Source: Caldilineae bacterium
GTDB taxonomy: Bacteria > Chloroflexota > Anaerolineae > J102
Assembly: GCA_003694905.1 (NCBI GenBank)
Contig: RFJM01000168.1
Span: forward strand, 1 to 9,672
Length of the DNA stretch: 9,672 nucleotides
Reading direction: 5' to 3'
Made by a program: the position numbers and the translations under genes. Numbering within the stretch: position 1 is the first letter of the stretch; the number at the start of each line of letters is the position of its first letter. The notes beneath the pieces were generated by a model. That model did no database searches. It was not told the DNA's origin and saw only the letters and a list, made by a program, of their open reading frames with translations. This document shows, in pieces, positions 5,815-9,672 of this stretch.

Positions 5815-5846
5815 GAGATGGGGCACGGCTCGCCGTGCCCCATCTC
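5815..5846 (+). terminator. Perfect 14-bp hairpin after the DUF1059 gene
   Basis: GAGATGGGGCACGG (5815-5828) and CCGTGCCCCATCTC (5833-5846) pair without mismatch around the loop CTCG, 12 bases after the DUF1059 stop codon. There is no T-run after it, only CCATTCCCC, so it would be a U-poor terminator. By symmetry it could also act on the minus strand, but no minus-strand gene is present. Confidence 0.7.
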
Positions 5847-5895
5847 CCATTCCCCTTGCCGCAGGATCCCCCCACCCCCTCCTCACAATGCTCGT

Positions 5896-5923
5896 GGGTT
5901 ACGAAGGGTAGATCACCCAACCC
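5896..5923 (+). other. Inverted repeat abutting the BTAD regulator start codon
   Basis: The continuous arm ACCCAACCC (5915-5923), ending at the base before ATG 5924, can pair with GGGT (5906-5909) and GGGTT (5896-5900). ACGAA (5901-5905) is bulged and AGATC is the loop. The only ribosome-binding-like purine run, GAAGGG (5903-5908), lies within it. The fold could limit translation of the regulator; this is not shown by sequence alone. Confidence 0.4.
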
Positions 5924-8900
5924 ATGTTCGATGTCAAAGCAGGGCCCCCTTTGCGTCTTTTCCTGCTGGGCGATTTTCAGGTGACGTATGAAGATCGGGC
6001 AGTGGCGGACCTGCACGCCCGTCGTACGCAGGCCCTGTTGGCCTACCTGGCCCTCCACCCCGACGAAGCGATCCCCCGCCGGCGCCTGGCCTTCCTCTTC
6101 TGGCCCGACACCAGCGAACGCCAGGCCCGCACCAACCTGCGGCAGTTGCTTCACCGCCTGCGCCGGCTCTTCCCCCCCATTGAGGACTTTCTGACCTTCG
6201 ACACCGCGCTGCGCTGGCAGGTCGAAGCACCCGTGTACGTGGACGCCTGTGAGTTCACCGCCCTCCTGGCTCAGGCGGAGCAAGCTGCGGCCGACAACGA
6301 TCTCCGCCGGGAGGCTACCGCATTGGAAGACGCCATCGCCCTCTACCGGGGCGACTTGCTGCTGGACTGCTATGACGATTGGATCATCCCCGAACGCGAG
6401 ACCCTGCGCCGGAGGTTCTCCACGGCCCTCAAGCGGCTCCTCCGGGTGCTGGAAGGGCGGGGAGACTACGCCCGCGCCCTGACCTACGGTGAACGCCTGC
6501 TGGCCCTGGACGAATTCGACGAATCCGGCCACCGGCTACTCATGCGGTTGCACGCGCTGAACCGCGACCGGGCCGGTGCGTTGCGCATCTACAAGCGCTG
6601 CGTGGCCGTGCTGGACCAGGAACTGGGGGTAGAGCCGGAACCCGCCACCCGTGCACTGCGCGACCGCCTGTTGACGATGAGCGACGTCAGGCCCGACGGC
6701 CTGGTCCGTGAGCAGGACATCCCCCTGGTGGGCCGGGAAGGGGCGCTTCGCCAGGCCCAGCAGGTCTGGCAGGAAGTCGGCCGGGGCTCGCTACGTGTGC
6801 TCAGCATCCAGGGCGAGGCGGGCGTGGGCAAGACCCGGCTGGCCGAGGAGCTGATGGCGTACGTGGGCCGCCTGGGGTACAACGTGGTCGTGGCCGGCTG
6901 TTACGAGGCCGCGGGCCGTCTGGCCTACGGCCCCATCGGCGAGTGGCTGCAATCCCCGGCCATCTACGGCCCCTTGCAGGCACTGCCCGAGGTCTGGCAG
7001 GTCGAGATCGCGCGGGTGCTGCCCCGGCTCCACGCCGACCATCCCCACCTGCCCCAGCCCGCGCCCCTGACCGAAGGCTGGCAACGGCAACGGCTCTTCT
7101 CGGCCATCGCCCAGGCCGTGCTGGCCGCCTCCCAGCCCCTGCTCCTCTTCCTCGACAACATCCAGTGGAGCGACCCGGAGACCCTGGCCTGGCTGACCTA
7201 CCTGCTCCGTTCCCACCCCTCCGCGCCCATCCTCATCCTCGCCACCGTGCGCAGTGGCGCGGCCAACAACGCGGCAATGACCGCCTTCCACCTGGAGCTG
7301 CGCCGACAGGGGATGATGACCGAGATCAAACTGGGACCGTTGAATGCCGCCGAGACCGCGCTGCTGGCCGCTCACGTGGCCGGGCGTGGCCTGGACGGGG
7401 AGACGGCAGCCGCCCTTCACCGCCGCACCGAGGGCAACCCCCTCTTCATCGTGGAAATGGTGCGTGCCTCGCTGAACGAAGGCAACGGCGAGTCGCTGCG
7501 CCGGATGCTCTGGGAACACGAGGGCCTGCCCCAACGGGTGCAGGCGGTCATCCAGGGCCGTCTGGCCCACCTCTCCCCGGCGTCGCGCAAACTGCTGGCC
7601 CTGGCCGCCGTCGTGGGCCGCGTCTTCACCTTCGAGACCCTCGCCCATGCGTGCGAGGAGGACGAGGAAACCGTTCTCCAATCCCTGGACGAGCTGTGGG
7701 AACACCGCCTCATTCGCGCCCAGGGGCCTATGGCCTACGACTTCAGCCACGGCATCATCCGCGACGTGGTCGAGGGCGAGATCGGCCACGCCCGCCGGGG
7801 GGTCCTGCACCGCCGCGTGGCCCAGGCCCTGGAGCAGATGCACGCCGACCACCTCGACGCCTACAGCGCCCGGCTGGCCCACCACTGGCTGCAAGCGGGT
7901 TTCCCCCGCCGGGCCATCGCCTATCACCTGCGGGCGGGGCGGACCGCGCAACGCCTGTTCGCCAACGATGAGGCGGAGCGCCACCTCCAGCAGGGCTTGC
8001 GTCTGTGCGAAGCGCACCTCGAAGGGGAGGAGCGGGACCGCACTATGCTGAAGCTGCTGCTGACGCTCTCGCCCAGCCTGGTGCAGGGCCGTGGCTACGG
8101 GGCCGGCCAGGTGCAGGCCGCAGGTGCCCGCGTGCAGGCCCTTTCCAAGCGCGTCCGCGAGCCCATCAGCCCGCCCCTGTTGCGGATGCTGGCCATCAGC
8201 AAGCTGGTCACGGGGCGGATCGCAGAGGCAAGGGAGCTGGGCGAGCAGTTGCTGGCCCAGGCGCGGGCCGACGGCGACCCCGTGGCCGAGGTCGAGGCCC
8301 ACTACGTGCTGGGAGTCACCCACCACTGGCGGGGGGATTTCCCACGGGCGGAAACGCACCTGGAACAGGCCATCGCCCTGTACAGGCCCCAACACCACGA
8401 GACGCACATCCGCGCCTACGCCCAAGACCCGTCGGTGGTCTGCCGCATCCGGCTGGCCCTGGTGCGGTGGCACCTGGCCCATCCCCTCTGCGCCCAGAAG
8501 ACGGGACGGGAGGCCCTGGCCATCGCCCGCGAGCTGGACCACCTTTTCAGCCGCGCCTACGCGCTCCACTGGTTCGCCTGGCTGCAAAACCTGCGCGGCG
8601 ACGCGGAGGCCACGTTGCGGGCTGCCGGCGCGTCCATCTCCTTCTCCGAGGAGTACCAATTCCCCTATTTCGCCACCCAGAGCAAGGTCCTGTTGGGCTG
8701 GGCCCTGCATCAGAAGGGGTACACCGCCGACGGCCTACAGGCCATGCGCGAGGGGCTGAGCTACTTCCGCGCCACCGATTCCGAAGTGGGGTGCGCCTAC
8801 TATCGCGCCCTCATCGCCGAGGCCCTGGCCGCGGACGGGGGCGACCGGCAGAGCAAGATGCTGTTGGCGGAAGCACAGCAGGGGGGATGGGAGAGCGGGG

Positions 8901-9187
8901 AGCGCTGGTCGGAGGCGGCCATCGCCACCATCCACGGTCGCGTGCTGGCCGCCCAGGACAAAGCCGCGGCAGAAGGGGCATTCCGCCAGGCCGTTGCGGT
9001 GGCCCGAGAGCAAGGAAACCGCATGGACGCCCTACGCGCAGCGGAGGGGCTGCGCGGTATCCTGCGGGCTCAGGGCCGGGGGGAGGAGGGAGAGCGCACC
9101 TTCGACGAGGTATACGGATGGGCGGTCGGCGGCCTGCCGGCCGCGGAGGCGCAGGCCGTGACAGTGCTGTTCCACCGGCCGGCCTGA
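5924..9187 (+). CDS. SARP/AfsR-like transcriptional regulator: wHTH + BTAD + AAA ATPase + TPR
   Basis: This is a 1087-residue multidomain regulator. Residues about 10-100 form an OmpR/SARP-type winged helix (LRLFLLGDFQV, RRTQALLAYLALHPDEAIPRR, LFWPDTSERQARTNLRQLL). Residues about 107-250 are a bacterial transcriptional activation domain (YRGDLLLDCYDDWIIPER, LNRDRAGALRIYKRC, LGVEPEPATRAL). An AAA_16/STAND-type NTPase follows from about 268: VGRE, Walker A GEAGVGKT at 297-304, Walker B LLLFLDNIQW with Asp411, and EGNPLF around 503-508. In Walker B, Asn412 replaces the more usual second acidic residue. From about 600 to the end it is alpha-helical, TPR-like repeats. Proteins of this build (AfsR, GutR-like STAND regulators) bind direct repeats near -10 boxes and respond to nucleotide and ligand through the NTPase/TPR part. 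The start lacks a good Shine-Dalgarno, with only GAAGGG at 5903-5908. Matching direct repeats flank the gene on both sides. Confidence 0.92.
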   Translation: MFDVKAGPPLRLFLLGDFQVTYEDRAVADLHARRTQALLAYLALHPDEAIPRRRLAFLFWPDTSERQARTNLRQLLHRLRRLFPPIEDFLTFDTALRWQVEAPVYVDACEFTALLAQAEQAAADNDLRREATALEDAIALYRGDLLLDCYDDWIIPERETLRRRFSTALKRLLRVLEGRGDYARALTYGERLLALDEFDESGHRLLMRLHALNRDRAGALRIYKRCVAVLDQELGVEPEPATRALRDRLLTMSDVRPDGLVREQDIPLVGREGALRQAQQVWQEVGRGSLRVLSIQGEAGVGKTRLAEELMAYVGRLGYNVVVAGCYEAAGRLAYGPIGEWLQSPAIYGPLQALPEVWQVEIARVLPRLHADHPHLPQPAPLTEGWQRQRLFSAIAQAVLAASQPLLLFLDNIQWSDPETLAWLTYLLRSHPSAPILILATVRSGAANNAAMTAFHLELRRQGMMTEIKLGPLNAAETALLAAHVAGRGLDGETAAALHRRTEGNPLFIVEMVRASLNEGNGESLRRMLWEHEGLPQRVQAVIQGRLAHLSPASRKLLALAAVVGRVFTFETLAHACEEDEETVLQSLDELWEHRLIRAQGPMAYDFSHGIIRDVVEGEIGHARRGVLHRRVAQALEQMHADHLDAYSARLAHHWLQAGFPRRAIAYHLRAGRTAQRLFANDEAERHLQQGLRLCEAHLEGEERDRTMLKLLLTLSPSLVQGRGYGAGQVQAAGARVQALSKRVREPISPPLLRMLAISKLVTGRIAEARELGEQLLAQARADGDPVAEVEAHYVLGVTHHWRGDFPRAETHLEQAIALYRPQHHETHIRAYAQDPSVVCRIRLALVRWHLAHPLCAQKTGREALAIARELDHLFSRAYALHWFAWLQNLRGDAEATLRAAGASISFSEEYQFPYFATQSKVLLGWALHQKGYTADGLQAMREGLSYFRATDSEVGCAYYRALIAEALAADGGDRQSKMLLAEAQQGGWESGERWSEAAIATIHGRVLAAQDKAAAEGAFRQAVAVAREQGNRMDALRAAEGLRGILRAQGRGEEGERTFDEVYGWAVGGLPAAEAQAVTVLFHRPA

Positions 9188-9204
9188 GATGGCCCAACGC
9201 GGCC

Positions 9205-9238
9205 TGGAACGCTTTGGGAACGAGGGGTGTGGTAAGGT
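9205..9238 (+). promoter_or_regulatory. SARP-like operator/promoter, copy 2 (FAD oxidase gene)
   Basis: Heptamers TGGAACG (9205-9211) and GGGAACG (9216-9222) are direct repeats 11 bases apart, then GGTGTGGTA (9226-9234) and a -10-like TAAGGT (9233-9238). It begins 17 bases after the BTAD stop codon and ends 45 bases before the oxidase ATG. All spacings equal those of the copy at 5512-5545, and the differences cluster in three short gaps (between the heptamers, after the second heptamer, and within the -10). Nothing resembling TTGACA is present at the -35 position. Confidence 0.7.
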
Positions 9239-9271
9239 AAGGGCGTCGAATGCCACCCACCCACCCTCAAC

Positions 9272-9277
9272 AAGGAG
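9272..9277 (+). promoter_or_regulatory. Ribosome binding site AAGGAG of the FAD oxidase gene
   Basis: AAGGAG six bases before ATG 9284 fixes the start of the truncated oxidase gene. Confidence 0.8.
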
Positions 9278-9283
9278 AAACCT

Positions 9284-9672
9284 ATGTTCCCACCCGTTGA
9301 CCGTTCGATAGACGCCGCCGAAGCCTCGGCCCTCCGCGCCCAACTGCAAGGCGATCTGCTACTGCCCGGTGACGCCGGGTACGACGACGCCCGCGCCATC
9401 TGGAACGGCATGATTGACCGTCGCCCGGGCCTGATCATCCGCTGCCGCAACGCCGGCGACGTGGCCGCAGGGGTGAACTTCGCCCGCGAGAAGGGCCTGC
9501 CCCTGGCCATCAAGGGGGGCGGCCACAACGTGGCGGGCAACGCCGTCTGCGATGACGGCGTCGTGCTGGACCTGTCGCCGATGCGCTCCGTGGACGTGGA
9601 CCCCCTATCCCGCACCGTGCGGGCCGATGGTGGCTGCCTGCTCAGCGACTTGGATGAGGCCACCCAGGAGTA
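9284..9672 (+). CDS. FAD-binding oxidoreductase, berberine-bridge-like, N-terminal part (cut by window end)
   Basis: An open frame of 129 codons runs off the right edge; family members are about 450-480 residues, so roughly the first quarter is seen. It starts MFPPVDRSIDAAEASALRAQ and continues with LLPGDAGYDDARAIWNGMID, RPGLIIRC, VNFAREKGLPLAIKGGGHN and CDDGVVLDLSPM. This is the FAD_binding_4 (PCMH-type) domain of the berberine-bridge/6-hydroxynicotine oxidase group. His81 in KGGGHNVAG is the position that carries the 8-alpha-histidyl FAD link in many members; a second cysteinyl link, if present, would lie beyond the window. Such enzymes oxidise alcohols, amines or sugars with O2 as acceptor; the substrate cannot be predicted here. 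There is no signal peptide at the start. The gene follows the BTAD regulator gene and has its own SARP-like promoter element. Confidence 0.9.
   Translation, partial: MFPPVDRSIDAAEASALRAQLQGDLLLPGDAGYDDARAIWNGMIDRRPGLIIRCRNAGDVAAGVNFAREKGLPLAIKGGGHNVAGNAVCDDGVVLDLSPMRSVDVDPLSRTVRADGGCLLSDLDEATQE

Noticed and set aside
6791..8710. Long minus-strand open frame (639 codons) opposite the BTAD regulator
   Set aside because: It is a mirror of GC-rich codon use in the true gene. Its translation is Gly/Gln/His/Val-rich without domain patterns, and the + strand protein has clear domains throughout.
8005..9240. Overlapping + frame of 411 codons within the BTAD gene, running past its stop codon
   Set aside because: The translation is Arg/Pro/Gly-rich noise typical of an out-of-frame GC-rich gene, and it would run through the promoter element at 9205-9238.
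1..9672. Mobile elements, CRISPR arrays, tRNA or rRNA genes
   Set aside because: No terminal inverted repeats with a transposase, no spaced repeat arrays and no tRNA-like cloverleaf or rRNA segment were recognised by eye on either strand.

Overview
The window is GC-rich and almost fully coding, with every supported gene on the + strand. Gene content suggests a Chloroflexota-like bacterium (Caldilineae/Anaerolineae type): a many-membrane-span sensor kinase with an RLYDIDLLINRTLVYG-type linker, a very large wHTH-BTAD-ATPase-TPR regulator, a DUF1059 mini-protein and a berberine-bridge-like FAD oxidase. This assignment is inferred from family habit, not from a marker gene.

Left part (1-2516): the C-terminal end of a c-type cytochrome is followed closely by a four-helix membrane protein of DUF2269/CopD-like appearance and a six-helix membrane protein of unknown function. 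A strong stem-loop (1413-1454) separates these from a soluble BNR/YVTN beta-propeller protein.

Middle part (2517-5492): a 205-base gap contains the best sigma-70-like promoter in the window. It sits so close to the kinase ATG codons that the mRNA may be leaderless. The promoter drives a translationally coupled two-component pair (ATGA overlap): a membrane NarL-family histidine kinase with GAF, HisKA_3 and HATPase domains, and a NarL/LuxR-type response regulator.

Right part (5493-9672): a DUF1059 mini-gene, a perfect 14-bp hairpin, a 1087-residue SARP/AfsR-like regulator (wHTH + BTAD + NTPase + helical repeats), and the start of an FAD-dependent oxidase cut by the window end.

The most notable observation is a 34-bp promoter element found twice, upstream of the DUF1059 gene and of the FAD oxidase gene (27 of 34 positions identical). 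Each copy has two heptamers, TGGAACG and GGGAACG, in the same orientation and exactly 11 bp apart, followed by a conserved GGTGTGGTA block overlapping a -10-like hexamer. Direct heptamer repeats at 11-bp period just upstream of the -10 are the known operator layout of SARP/BTAD activators, and a BTAD regulator gene lies between the two copies. I infer a small regulon in which the BTAD protein activates both flanking genes. This is a testable hypothesis, not a demonstrated fact. An ECF-sigma promoter (GGAAC at -35) is the main alternative.
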